This document shows positions 18,089 to 28,159 of a stretch of DNA of 64,000 nucleotides, piece by piece. The DNA is taken from contig NZ_OY764058.1 of NCBI RefSeq assembly GCF_963668085.1, forward strand, positions 372,001-436,000. Reading direction: 5' to 3'. Source of the stretch: an uncultured Ilyobacter sp. (GTDB lineage: Bacteria > Fusobacteriota > Fusobacteriia > Fusobacteriales > Fusobacteriaceae). How positions within the stretch are numbered: position 1 is the stretch's first letter; every line of letters starts with the position of its first letter. A program made the translations under genes and the position numbers. Below the pieces are notes generated by a model. That model worked only from the letters and a program-made list of their open reading frames with translations. It had not been told where the DNA came from and did no database searches.

Positions 18089-19768
18089 ATGCTTCAATTA
18101 TTCAATCATCTTTTAAATAATATAGGATATACAATTACAATAGCCTTTTTTCTTTCAAGGCTTAAGGCCTTTAGGAAAATCATCGAAAAAGAAGCCTTTG
18201 AAACCAGGGATAAGCTGATACTGTCAATTGTATTTTCCACTATGGCTATATTGGGAACTTATGTAGGGGTAGACTACAACGGCGCTATTGCAAACACAAG
18301 AAATATAGGTGTAGTTGTAGGAGGAATACTAGGAGGGCCGGTGGTCGGGATAACTGCAGGAGTAATTGCAGGAATTCACAGGGTGCTTATTGATATCAAT
18401 GGAATAACCGCCCTTCCTTGTGGACTAGCTACTATTATAGGTGGAATTCTGTCAGGGATGCTCTATAAAAATATAGGGGTGAACAACAGGAAAATTTATG
18501 GTTTTGTGGCAGGGGTCATCGTGGAAAATATAAGTATGGCGTTTATACTTATATTTTCAAAGCCTTTTCATATAGCACAGGATATAGTAATGAATATATA
18601 TGTTCCGATGGTTCTTGCAAATGCACTAGGTGTGTCTATTGTCATAGCAATAACAGAGAGCATACAAGAGGACAAGGAAAAAATGGCAGGAGAACAGTCG
18701 AAACTTGCCATGGAAATAGCCAATAAAACTCTTCCTTTTTTCAGAGAACTTGACAACAACTCTCTGAAAAATGTGTGCCGAGTCATACAGGAATCTCTAG
18801 GAGCCAAGGTTGTAATAATAACAGATAAGAAGTATATACTGGCAAATTATAGTGATGATCCCGAGTACCTTTTGACGCATAGGGAGATAATAAGTGAGTC
18901 TACAAAAGAGGTACTTAACTCAGGGAAATTATTGGTTATCGAAAGTACAGATGATGAAACAAAATTTCACTGTGGTCTAAAAGATATTCATTCTGCTATT
19001 ATAACACCTTTAAAAGAGGCCGAAAAAGTAGTTGGGGCACTTAAAATATATTATGCAGAAAATAGCTCCCTGTCATCTAGAAACAGGTATCTGGCAGAGG
19101 GACTCTCTCAGCTCATATCGACTCAGTTAGAAATAAGCCGGCTAGAAAGATTGAAGGAGATGGCAGCAAAATCAGAACTAAGAGCACTGCAGGCCCAGAT
19201 AAATCCGCATTTTCTTTTTAATGCACTGCACACAGTGGCTTCTTTTGTGAGAATGGATCCCTCTAAGGCAAGAGAGATAATAATTGATCTTTCTACATAT
19301 TTGAGATTTAATATTGAAAGCGGTGACAAACCAGTTACCCTTGAAAAAGAGCTTGAGCAGGTCAAGGCCTATGTAAACATAGAACGGGCCAGGTTTAACG
19401 GGAAAATAAATGTTCATTATTTTGTAGAGGAAGAGGTAAGGGGACGTATGATTCCTAGCCTTATAATACAGCCACTTGTTGAAAATTCGATAAAACATGG
19501 GATTCTTAAAAATACCCATGCGGGGAATGTATGGATCAGTGCTTATAGAGAAGGGAAGGATCTCAGGGTAGAAATACAAGATGACGGGGCAGGTATAGAT
19601 GAAAGGATAATAGAAAAAATAAATTCTGAAGATAAAAAACCTGAACGAATTGGATTGTATAATGTCCACAGCAGAATCAAGCTCTTGTACGGCAAGGGGC
19701 TTTTAATAGAAAAACTTGAAAAGGGTACTAAAATCAGTTTTCTTGTAAAATCCGGGGGGGAAAAATGA
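18089..19768 (+). CDS. LytS-family sensor histidine kinase
   Basis: A 559-residue kinase. Residues 1 to about 190 are the 5TM-5TMR_LYT membrane sensor (GGILGGPVVGITAGVIAGIH, NGITALPCGLATIIGG); about 215-350 is GAF-like; the LytS-type phosphoacceptor H374 is in INPHFLFNALHTV; the HATPase N-box is QPLVENSIKHG (N466), with DDGAGID at about 498-504. LytS/BtsS/YpdA kinases sense envelope state or pyruvate. The ligand cannot be told here; no lrgAB-type target is adjacent. The last four bases (ATGA) overlap the response regulator start, so the pair is translationally coupled. Confidence 0.9.
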   Translation: MLQLFNHLLNNIGYTITIAFFLSRLKAFRKIIEKEAFETRDKLILSIVFSTMAILGTYVGVDYNGAIANTRNIGVVVGGILGGPVVGITAGVIAGIHRVLIDINGITALPCGLATIIGGILSGMLYKNIGVNNRKIYGFVAGVIVENISMAFILIFSKPFHIAQDIVMNIYVPMVLANALGVSIVIAITESIQEDKEKMAGEQSKLAMEIANKTLPFFRELDNNSLKNVCRVIQESLGAKVVIITDKKYILANYSDDPEYLLTHREIISESTKEVLNSGKLLVIESTDDETKFHCGLKDIHSAIITPLKEAEKVVGALKIYYAENSSLSSRNRYLAEGLSQLISTQLEISRLERLKEMAAKSELRALQAQINPHFLFNALHTVASFVRMDPSKAREIIIDLSTYLRFNIESGDKPVTLEKELEQVKAYVNIERARFNGKINVHYFVEEEVRGRMIPSLIIQPLVENSIKHGILKNTHAGNVWISAYREGKDLRVEIQDDGAGIDERIIEKINSEDKKPERIGLYNVHSRIKLLYGKGLLIEKLEKGTKISFLVKSGGEK

Positions 19769-20490
19769 AGTGTATAATTGTAGATGATGAATATCCTTCG
19801 AGAGAGGAATTAAAATATTTTATAAAAAATTTTAGCGACATAGAAATTGTTCAGGAATTTGAAGATCCTTTAGAGGTCCTTAAATACCTTCAAGAAAACA
19901 GTGTGGATATAATATTTCTAGATATAAATATGCCAAATTTAGATGGAATGAGTCTTGGTAAACTTATTTCAAAATTCAATAAAAAGCCTGAGATGGTTTT
20001 TATCACTGCATATGATCATTATGCAGTTGACGCCTTTGATATTCAAGCTTTTGACTATATTATGAAACCTTATTCAGAAGAGAGGATAGTTAATACTCTA
20101 AAAAGGCTTGAAAACAGATACGGAGTTAAGTCCGATGATGTTAAAGAATCTCACACCCATTCAAAACTAACCATATGCAAGGGAGATAAAATGCAGGTTT
20201 TATCTTTAGATGAAGTATATTATTGTGAGGCCTGTGAACGGGAGACAAAGATATTTACAGAAAAAGATATCTATATGTCTAAACTAAAAATTTCAGATTT
20301 GGAAACCAAGCTCCCTAAAGATATGTTTTTTAGATGTCACAGATCCTATATAGTAAATATAGATAAAATATCAGAAATAATACCATGGTTTAACAGTACT
20401 TATAATCTAAAGTTTAAAGGTCTCAAAGACGAGGTGCCTGTAAGCCGTGGTAAAGTAAAAGAGTTTAAGGAGATAATGAATATAAAATAA
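19765..20490 (+). CDS. LytTR-family response regulator
   Basis: A 241-residue regulator. The receiver domain has DDEYPSREE, phosphoacceptor D53 in IFLDINMPNLDGM and K101 in MKPYSE. The C-terminal LytTR DNA-binding domain (about 135-238) has the typical FFRCHRSYIVNIDKI and VSRGKVKEFK. It is paired with the LytS-like kinase by a 4-base overlap. Targets are unknown; the downstream YjdF-like gene is likely in the same operon (32-base gap). Confidence 0.92.
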   Translation: MKCIIVDDEYPSREELKYFIKNFSDIEIVQEFEDPLEVLKYLQENSVDIIFLDINMPNLDGMSLGKLISKFNKKPEMVFITAYDHYAVDAFDIQAFDYIMKPYSEERIVNTLKRLENRYGVKSDDVKESHTHSKLTICKGDKMQVLSLDEVYYCEACERETKIFTEKDIYMSKLKISDLETKLPKDMFFRCHRSYIVNIDKISEIIPWFNSTYNLKFKGLKDEVPVSRGKVKEFKEIMNIK

Positions 20491-20521
20491 CTATTCCATA
20501 AATGCAAAGAGGTGTGATGAG

Positions 20522-21148
20522 ATGAGAAGAGCAAAGGTGAATCTCTTTCAGCTGTTGATATTTTTGGGTGTTTTGATGTGGAGCGGAATAAAACCTTATG
20601 ATACTTTCACATGGATGTTAGAGGTGGCGCCGGCAGTTATCGGCGCTGTCGTAATAGTGGCAACTTATAAAAAGTTTCCCCTGACACCTCTGACTTACTG
20701 GCTTGTTCTTATTCATGCTATTATTTTAATAATTGGTGGACATTATACTTATGCAAGAGTGCCTTTTTTTAACTGGCTTAAAGATATATTTGAATTAGAG
20801 AGAAATAACTATGACAAGCTAGGTCATTTTGTACAGGGGTTTACACCTGCAGTGATAGCCAGAGAAATTTTACTAAGAAAGTCGGTGGTTTCTAAAGGAA
20901 AGTGGCTTTTCTTTATTGTTATATCAATATGCATGGCAATAAGTGCCTTTTATGAACTCTTGGAATGGTGGGTTGCCCTTGCTACTGGGACTGGGTCCAA
21001 TGAGTTTCTTGGGACACAGGGATATATTTGGGACACGCAGTCAGATATGTTTTATTGCCTTATAGGTGCTTTTTTATCGCTGATTTTTTTCAGAAAACTT
21101 CATGACAGGGAACTTGAAATTATAGATAGCGAATCTAAGAGGGGGTAA
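20522..21148 (+). CDS. YjdF-like DUF2238 membrane protein
   Basis: A 208-residue integral membrane protein with about six helices. Conserved family features seen are IIGGHYTYARVPFFNW, the NNYDKLGHFVQGFTPA segment and FYELLEWW. DUF2238 proteins are widespread and of unknown function. It follows the LytTR regulator closely and ends in a shared terminator, so it is probably cotranscribed. An RBS-like AGAGGTGTGATGAG lies just before the ATG. Confidence 0.83.
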   Translation: MRRAKVNLFQLLIFLGVLMWSGIKPYDTFTWMLEVAPAVIGAVVIVATYKKFPLTPLTYWLVLIHAIILIIGGHYTYARVPFFNWLKDIFELERNNYDKLGHFVQGFTPAVIAREILLRKSVVSKGKWLFFIVISICMAISAFYELLEWWVALATGTGSNEFLGTQGYIWDTQSDMFYCLIGAFLSLIFFRKLHDRELEIIDSESKRG

Positions 21149-21163
21149 TCCCCTCTTTTTTTT
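21138..21163 (+). terminator. Terminator overlapping the DUF2238 stop codon
   Basis: AGAGGGG (21138-21144) pairs with CCCCTCT (21150-21156), followed by a T-run; the TAA stop lies in the loop. Confidence 0.88.
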
Positions 21164-21731
21164 ATTGGGAGGAGTATGGGGATATTTTTAAATTAAATTC
21201 ACATAAATCATAATAAAAATATATGAAATTTATAATATTTAAGAAATCTATTAACTGAAATCTGCTTTTTATTTATTCTCTGAATTTGAAATGTATCAAA
21301 ATAAGAAGAAATGGTGGCAAAAAGCATGGTAAAAAAAGCATGTTTCTTTTTAATTTCATCTAAAAATAAGAGCAGAGGAGGTTTTTATATAAAATACTAT
21401 CCCTGTAAACATTAGCTTAGATTCAAAGTATTTGTTTGATGAATTTTTAATAAAAAGTATATTGATAATATATAGCGGGATTATAGCATAATATGTTTGC
21501 AAATTGAATACTTGTCATAGTATACTCTCTTTGTAGACGAATCAAACAGTTAACATATAATTTGACTCGATATAGAACAATTAACTTTTTATTTTTTTAA
21601 AATTTCGATATTTAATATTTTATTAATTTAGTTTTAATAAAAATTATGATAGAATAACTGGAAAAAAGTTTGAACTTTATCTTATAAAAGCTTTAACAAC
21701 TATATTACAAAATTAGCAAGGAGGAGATTTA
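21164..21731. other. Long leader/intergenic region upstream of gltS
   Basis: AT-rich stretch without a supportable gene. A promoter TTGCAA (21497-21502), 18-base spacer, TATACT (21521-21526) would give an untranslated leader of about 200 bases before gltS. A TAGAAT at 21650-21655 is an alternative -10. No terminator hairpin was seen in the leader. Confidence 0.45.
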
Positions 21732-22925
21732 ATGTTAGTTTATGAGTTTAACATGATGCAAACACTAACTTTGGCAGCAATCGTTTTACTGGTGGGGAGG
21801 GCAATTAAACACAGAGTTCCATTCTTTGAAAAGTTCTTCATACCATCACCTGTTATAGGAGGTGTTCTCTACTCGATAATAACTTTGATAGGTCACAGTA
21901 GCGGGTCTTTTGAATTCACTTATGATGGGCAGTTGAAAACATTATTCATGGTTGCTTTCTTTACTACTATAGGATTTGCAGCTAGCTTTAAGCTTTTGAA
22001 AAAGGGTGGAATTCAGGTAGGAATTTTCTTGGGAGTAGCAACTACTCTTGTAATCTTACAAAATGTTGTAGGTGTAAGTTTAGCTAAGGCATTTCATCTG
22101 AACCCTCTACTGGGACTTGCAGTAGGATCGGTACCACTTACTGGGGGACACGGAACTGCAGGAGCATTTGGACCAGTACTTGAAGCAGCCGGAGCTCAAG
22201 GAGCGATGGCGGTATCTATAGCATCAGCCACTTTTGGACTTATTGCAGGTTGTGTAATTGGGGGTCCTATAGGAAAAAGACTTATGGCAAGACACGGACT
22301 TACATCAATTTCTGATGATGGTGCACAGAATTTTGAAGGAGTCGCAAAACCTGAAGAAGAAAAGATAACTGAGGGTACGCTTATGAACACAGTTTATCTT
22401 ATAACATTATGTATGGGGCTTGGAACTGTTATTTCGATGATTATTAAAAAAGCAGGAATAGTTTTGCCAATCTATATCGGTCCGATGATAGTAGCTGCTG
22501 TAGTAAGAAACCTGGCAGACGGGAAATCTATTAGCCTTCATCACAAGACTATAGACACTATAGGTAATATTTCACTTTCTCTTTTCCTAGCAATGGCTCT
22601 TATGACAATGAGATTATGGGATCTAGCTGCCCTTGCAGTACCATTAATTGTAATGTTACTTGCCCAGACAGCACTTATGGCTGCCTTTGCATACTTTGTA
22701 ACATACAAGATCATGGGAAGAGACTATGATGCTGCAGTTATATCTTGCGGACACTGCGGATTTGGTATGGGAGCAACACCAAATGCAATGGCAAATATGG
22801 AATCTTTTACAGCTTCAAACTTTCCTTCACCAAGAGCATTCTTTGTACTGCCGCTAGTAGGAGCACTGTTTATAGATTTCACAAATGCATCAATAATTAC
22901 ATTCTTTATCAATATTTTTTCATAG
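21732..22925 (+). CDS. gltS: Sodium/glutamate symporter
   Basis: A 397-residue GltS-family carrier with about ten membrane helices. Family hallmarks are the early PSPVIGGVLYSI segment and the repeated re-entrant glycine-rich loops: VPLTGGHGTAGAFGPVLE in the first half and SCGHCGFGMGATPNAMAN in the second. It imports glutamate with Na+ at the inner membrane. Its neighbour is a glutamate racemase, and glutamate is a fermentable substrate for many fusobacteria. The start has GGAGGAG. Length and motifs are normal. Confidence 0.95.
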   Translation: MLVYEFNMMQTLTLAAIVLLVGRAIKHRVPFFEKFFIPSPVIGGVLYSIITLIGHSSGSFEFTYDGQLKTLFMVAFFTTIGFAASFKLLKKGGIQVGIFLGVATTLVILQNVVGVSLAKAFHLNPLLGLAVGSVPLTGGHGTAGAFGPVLEAAGAQGAMAVSIASATFGLIAGCVIGGPIGKRLMARHGLTSISDDGAQNFEGVAKPEEEKITEGTLMNTVYLITLCMGLGTVISMIIKKAGIVLPIYIGPMIVAAVVRNLADGKSISLHHKTIDTIGNISLSLFLAMALMTMRLWDLAALAVPLIVMLLAQTALMAAFAYFVTYKIMGRDYDAAVISCGHCGFGMGATPNAMANMESFTASNFPSPRAFFVLPLVGALFIDFTNASIITFFINIFS

Positions 22926-23084
22926 AATTAAATTATTGAAAATATAAAATAAATATTGCCTATTGAATATTACATTAGATTTGTAAAAAGCTAGGGTCAG
23001 ATAGGCTTCTTGGATAAGAAGATATTTGACCTTTAGTTTTTTATTGTTATTTCGGATTAATAAGGTTGAAGGAGTGAAATTTAA

Positions 23085-23870
23085 ATGGCGAAAATCGGGG
23101 TTTTTGATTCTGGCGTCGGAGGAATTACCGTAGTAAAAGAAATTAATAAAATTTTGCCTGAAGATACAATAATATATTATGGTGACAATAAAAATTTTCA
23201 TTATGAGAATTTAAGTGTAGACCAGATAAGAGAACACTGTATGAAAATTGTGGAATTTTTGGTGCTTAACGGCGTGGATGCAGTTGTTGTGGCATGCAGC
23301 GTAGCCACCGCTGCAGCTCTTGAGACTTTAAAGTCGAGATTTGCCCATATTCCCATAGTGGGTGTGATAGATACCGGTGCTAAAATCGGACTTGAGACTA
23401 CTTCTAATAACAATGTGGGGATATTTGCAACGCCTGCAACAGTAGCTATGGATGCCTACCCAAAAGCTTTGAGAGGGATTAGTAGGAAGATTTCAGTATT
23501 TCAAAAAGGGTGTCCTAAGCTGTGCTATATGATAGAAGACGGGTGGGAGGATACTCTAGAGAATGATGAAATTGTTAAGGAATATCTCAGCTATATACCT
23601 GAAAAAGCTGATACTTTGCTCTTGGGATGCACTCATTATCCATTGATAAAGCATGTTATAGCCAGATACTTCAAAGGGAATATTGTAGATTCTGCAAGAG
23701 AGACTGCTGAAGCAGTAAAAAAAGAGCTGTTTCTGAAAACAGGGAAGTCTAAAATGAGTAAAACAGGACATCAAGAGTATTATATAAGTGGCGACATAAA
23801 AAAGTTCACAGAGGTTGCAGGAGATTTTCTAGGTGAGAATATCAGTAAGGTTTACAATATAGAGTTGTAA
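23085..23870 (+). CDS. murI: Glutamate racemase (divergent)
   Basis: A 261-residue Asp/Glu racemase that would supply D-glutamate for peptidoglycan. Both catalytic cysteines are present: C71 in VVVACSVATAAAL and C182 in LLGCTHYPLI, and the start IGVFDSGVGGITV is typical. Two normally conserved segments differ: GDTARxPYG reads GDNKNFHYENLS, and the ACNTA motif reads ACSVA. Identity as MurI is likely but substrate preference could differ. It lies 159 bases after gltS on the same strand, possibly as one unit. The ATG follows AAGGAG. Confidence 0.82.
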   Translation: MAKIGVFDSGVGGITVVKEINKILPEDTIIYYGDNKNFHYENLSVDQIREHCMKIVEFLVLNGVDAVVVACSVATAAALETLKSRFAHIPIVGVIDTGAKIGLETTSNNNVGIFATPATVAMDAYPKALRGISRKISVFQKGCPKLCYMIEDGWEDTLENDEIVKEYLSYIPEKADTLLLGCTHYPLIKHVIARYFKGNIVDSARETAEAVKKELFLKTGKSKMSKTGHQEYYISGDIKKFTEVAGDFLGENISKVYNIEL

Positions 23871-24028
23871 ATTATGTTTTGAAAATTGACTAATAGACTC
23901 TAAAAAATTAATTCCAGAGAGGGTTGTAGTTTTTTAAGTATTTTATTGCTAGTTTTATGACGTGACATTTATTAATGAATTTTTAAAAATGTCAGAGCTC
24001 AGAAAAAGTAACTTGAAATATAAGGGAA

Positions 24029-24058
24029 AGATTCGGGGAGACGCCTGGATCTTTTTTT
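24029..24058 (+). terminator. Terminator after murI
   Basis: AGATTCGGG (24029-24037) pairs with CCTGGATCT (24044-24052, two G-U pairs), followed by a T-run. Confidence 0.65.
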
Positions 24059-24164
24059 TATAAAGGAAGGATTTTAGATCAATTGTTAATTTATATTATT
24101 TTAATTTCATGCCTATTCTAGTATACTAATATAGTAAAATAATTTTATTGAGGAGTTGCTTATT

Positions 24165-25628
24165 ATGAAAAAAACTTATCTCTGGTATGATTATGAAACT
24201 TTTGGAGCAGACCCTAAAAGAGATAGGATTTCTCAGTTTGCTGGGGTCAGAACAGATGAAAATTTTCAAGTGATAGATGAGATGGTCTACTACTGCAAAT
24301 TGGCTGAAGATTATCTTCCAAATCCAGAGGCTAGCATTATAACGGGAATAACCCCACAGGAAGCAATAGAAAAGGGAATAACAGAAAACGAGCTGGCAGA
24401 AATACTGTTTAAAGAATTTACAAAAAATGGGACAGTGACTATAGGCTATAACAGCATAAAATTTGACGATGAGGTAACAAGAAATTTTTTTTATAGAACT
24501 TTTCGAGATCCCTATGAGCGAGAGTGGAAAAACAACTGCTCAAGATGGGACCTTATGAGGGCCATTTTAGGGGTGTATGTTATGAAGCCTGAACTCCTTA
24601 ACTGGCCGGTTAAAGATGACGGCAGGGAATCTTTTAGGTTAGAGGAACTGAGTATAGAAAACGGGATCATCCATGAAAATGCTCACGATGCAAAATCAGA
24701 TGTATATGCTACCATAGGGCTTGCAGAACTTATCAATAAAAAATCTCCTAGTGTTTTTAATTATTTTTTCAGCTTGAAAGATAAGGAGTTTGTAAAATCT
24801 GAACTATCTAAGGATGAACTGTTTTTGCATATAGATTTTGGATATGGTTATGATAGGGGATATGCTTCCTTGGTTTATAAAATGGGTGATTTTATTAAAA
24901 GTGGAGATAAAAATGCCTTTTTATTTATAGATGTTTTTAGTGATGTTGATGCTCTTGAAAATATGAGTTTAGACGAGATAAAGGAATATCTCTATTATTC
25001 TACCGAAAAGCTAAATGAGATAGAAAAAGAGCGACCAGGTTTAAAACAGATAAGAATTAATCAGAGCCCGCTTATTATTCCTTATAAGAGTCTCAGGGAA
25101 AAACCAGGATTTTTGGAAAACATGGCTGAAAATTTACAAGAAAAGTTGGAAAAAATAAAATTACTTTCATCAAAAAGAAAAAATGAGTTTTTGAAGGTAT
25201 TTATGAGAGAGGAAGACGATGTTGAAACTGATGCAGACTTAGATATATACGGGTCATTTGCCACCCCACGGGACAGAAGAGAGATGGAATCCTTTCACAG
25301 AGAGAATTATGAGTATGTACCTAAATTTAAGGATAAAAAATACAGAGAATTATATTTTAGATTTATAGGAAGGAATATGCCTGAGATTTTTACAGTTGAT
25401 GAGATGTCAAAATGGAAAGAGCACTGTTATCAATGTATAAGCGAAGAGCGTGAAGGATTTCAAAATATGGCCTCTCTAAAAAATGAAATATCAAAATTGG
25501 AAAAGAAGTATAGGGGGGAAAGAGAAAAGCTCGGAATTCTAAAAGAGATAAAAGAATATGCTGAAAATCTGGAAAAAAAATTGAAAACAGAATCTATAAA
25601 GCCCGGTGAGCAACTGAAAATGTTCTGA
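24165..25628 (+). CDS. sbcB: Exodeoxyribonuclease I
   Basis: A 487-residue ExoI, a 3'-5' single-strand DNA exonuclease acting in repair and recombination. The DnaQ-like active site is visible: WYDYETFGADPKRDRISQFA (ExoI motif with the DE pair), IGYNSIKFDDEVTRNFFYR and HDAKSDVYAT. The C-terminal SH3-like/ExoI-specific part extends to KPGEQLKMF. A TTG at 24156 is in frame, but the ATG at 24165 has GAGGAG nine bases upstream and is preferred. Monocistronic. Confidence 0.93.
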   Translation: MKKTYLWYDYETFGADPKRDRISQFAGVRTDENFQVIDEMVYYCKLAEDYLPNPEASIITGITPQEAIEKGITENELAEILFKEFTKNGTVTIGYNSIKFDDEVTRNFFYRTFRDPYEREWKNNCSRWDLMRAILGVYVMKPELLNWPVKDDGRESFRLEELSIENGIIHENAHDAKSDVYATIGLAELINKKSPSVFNYFFSLKDKEFVKSELSKDELFLHIDFGYGYDRGYASLVYKMGDFIKSGDKNAFLFIDVFSDVDALENMSLDEIKEYLYYSTEKLNEIEKERPGLKQIRINQSPLIIPYKSLREKPGFLENMAENLQEKLEKIKLLSSKRKNEFLKVFMREEDDVETDADLDIYGSFATPRDRREMESFHRENYEYVPKFKDKKYRELYFRFIGRNMPEIFTVDEMSKWKEHCYQCISEEREGFQNMASLKNEISKLEKKYRGEREKLGILKEIKEYAENLEKKLKTESIKPGEQLKMF

Positions 25629-25674
25629 TTATTTGAAGTTTTTAATTTTGAAAATATGGTTGAAATAAAAAAAG

Positions 25675-25703
25675 TTGCATTAATTTGTTTTTTTTGATAG
25701 AAT
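25675..25703 (+). promoter_or_regulatory. Promoter of the pyr operon
   Basis: TTGCAT (25675-25680), 17-base spacer, TAGAAT (25698-25703), 34 bases before the leader-peptide start. Confidence 0.6.
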
Positions 25704-25736
25704 AATTCCAGTAAAAATTTTAAGAGGGGGAAGAAA

Positions 25737-25895
25737 ATGTTGTTTAGGATATCTTCTATAAGAAGAAAAAAAATGATACATTTTATGTTTTCTAAATCTT
25801 TTCATTCTATTTTTAAAGTTTTTTCAACCTATAATATTAATCATAATAATACTTCAATTTTAAATTTAAATAAAATGAATTTCACAGGAATAGTG

Positions 25896-25907
<12 letters not shown>
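25737..25907 (+). CDS. Pyr operon leader peptide (PyrL-like)
   Basis: A 56-residue frame begins with ATG 12 bases after a strong AGAGGGGG ribosome binding site (MLFRISSIRRKKMIHFMFSK...). Codons 16-30 are U-rich (TTTTATGTTTTC, CATTCTATTTTTAAAG, TTTTTTC). Its stop codon (25905-25907) lies in the loop of the terminator that precedes pyrB. This is the layout of the enterobacterial pyrBI leader, where low UTP makes polymerase pause in U-rich stretches so that the coupled ribosome disrupts the terminator. No sequence similarity to E. coli PyrL is claimed; the role is inferred from architecture. Confidence 0.75.
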
Positions 25908-26870
<963 letters not shown>

Positions 26871-26885
26871 GGAGGGATTTTGAGG

Positions 26886-27323
26886 ATGGAACTTCAGATA
26901 AATGCAATCGAAAATGGAACGGTAATAGATCACATAGACTCAGAGAAAACTCTTGAAATAATGAATCTTTTGGAACTAAATAAGGAAGAAGGTACTATAA
27001 TGGTAGCTTTTAACCTAGAAAGTAAAAAACAGGGAAAAAAAGGGATAATCAAAATAGACGGAAGAATACTAAAGGACGAGGAGATGGAGAAAATATCCAT
27101 CTTGGCTCCAAGGGCATCAATAAATATAATAAAGGATTTTAAGGTAGTGGAAAAGAAGATGGTGGAACTGCCAGGGACCATCAACGATGTCATAAAATGT
27201 CAGAATCTAAAGTGTGTCACAAATTTTGAAAAAGTACCTACAAAATTTTACAGAGAGGGAAAAAAATACAGATGTGCTTATTGTGAGACCAGCGTAAAGA
27301 AAAATAATATAATTTTGAAATAA
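26886..27323 (+). CDS. pyrI: Aspartate carbamoyltransferase regulatory subunit
   Basis: A 145-residue PyrI. The N-terminal allosteric domain begins MELQINAIENGTVIDHI, and the C-terminal zinc domain has two CxxC-type pairs, CQNLKC and CAYC, which join it to PyrB. It confers CTP/ATP control on ATCase. A TTG at 26880 is in frame but lies in the GGAGGGA ribosome binding site; the ATG at 26886 is chosen. It stands between pyrB and pyrK in the operon. Confidence 0.95.
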   Translation: MELQINAIENGTVIDHIDSEKTLEIMNLLELNKEEGTIMVAFNLESKKQGKKGIIKIDGRILKDEEMEKISILAPRASINIIKDFKVVEKKMVELPGTINDVIKCQNLKCVTNFEKVPTKFYREGKKYRCAYCETSVKKNNIILK

Positions 27324-27336
27324 TAGAGGAGGCAGC

Positions 27337-28140
27337 ATGTTTTTAGAAAATGGGGTAATCATAGAAAATAAAAATATGGGAGATAATTACTATCTCATGA
27401 AAGTAAAGGCGGTAAAATCAGCTGCTGCAGCCAAAGCGGGACAGTTTTACATGATAAAATGCCACAACGGGATTAGAATATTGGGAAGACCTATAAGCAT
27501 TCATCATGCGGATCCTGAAAACCACATGTTAGAGTTTTATTATGAAGTAATAGGTGAAGGGACAAAAGAATTTACCAATTATAAAATCGGCGAAGAAATA
27601 AGACTGCAGGGACCTCTAGGTACAGGTTTTGACACAGAGATAAAAGGAAAGAAGATTCTCGTAGTAGGAGGGGGAATGGGTATGGCTCCTCTGAAATATC
27701 TGGTGGAATCAGTAAAAAATAAAAATACTGTAACCATAATCGCAGCAGGAAGAGACGTAGGTGCAGTGAGAATAGCAGACAATTACCACTTCCCAAAAGA
27801 GGATATATTCTTTGCAACTGATGACGGCACTGTGGGAATGAAGGGAAATGCAGTAGATGCAATGAAAAAACTTCTTTCAGAAGAAAAATATGATATTGTG
27901 TATACATGTGGTCCTCATAAGATGATGGAGGCAGTGGCCAAGGTAGCGGCAGAGCACAATATGAGATGTCAGATCTCCCTAGAGGAAAAAATGGCCTGTG
28001 GGGTGAAGGCCTGTGTGGGTTGTTCTATAAAAACTAGAGATGGAATGAAAAGGGTATGCGCAGACGGACCTGTATTTGAGGCGGAGGTAATTGTGGATGT
28101 AAATCCTAAAGAAAATCCAGGATGCAGCTGCGGAAAATAA
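27337..28140 (+). CDS. pyrK: Dihydroorotate dehydrogenase B, electron-transfer subunit
   Basis: A 267-residue FAD/[2Fe-2S] protein. It has the flavin-binding RPISI motif near residue 51, the NAD-binding GGGMGMAPL (about 111-119), and the C-terminal cluster ligands C221, C226, C229 and C241 (ACGVKACVGC, VCADGP). It passes electrons from dihydroorotate via PyrD to NAD+. It is placed just before pyrD, as usual for type 1B enzymes. GAGGAGG precedes the ATG. Confidence 0.96.
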   Translation: MFLENGVIIENKNMGDNYYLMKVKAVKSAAAAKAGQFYMIKCHNGIRILGRPISIHHADPENHMLEFYYEVIGEGTKEFTNYKIGEEIRLQGPLGTGFDTEIKGKKILVVGGGMGMAPLKYLVESVKNKNTVTIIAAGRDVGAVRIADNYHFPKEDIFFATDDGTVGMKGNAVDAMKKLLSEEKYDIVYTCGPHKMMEAVAKVAAEHNMRCQISLEEKMACGVKACVGCSIKTRDGMKRVCADGPVFEAEVIVDVNPKENPGCSCGK

Positions 28141-28159
28141 TTTTGAGGGGTGAATAATT

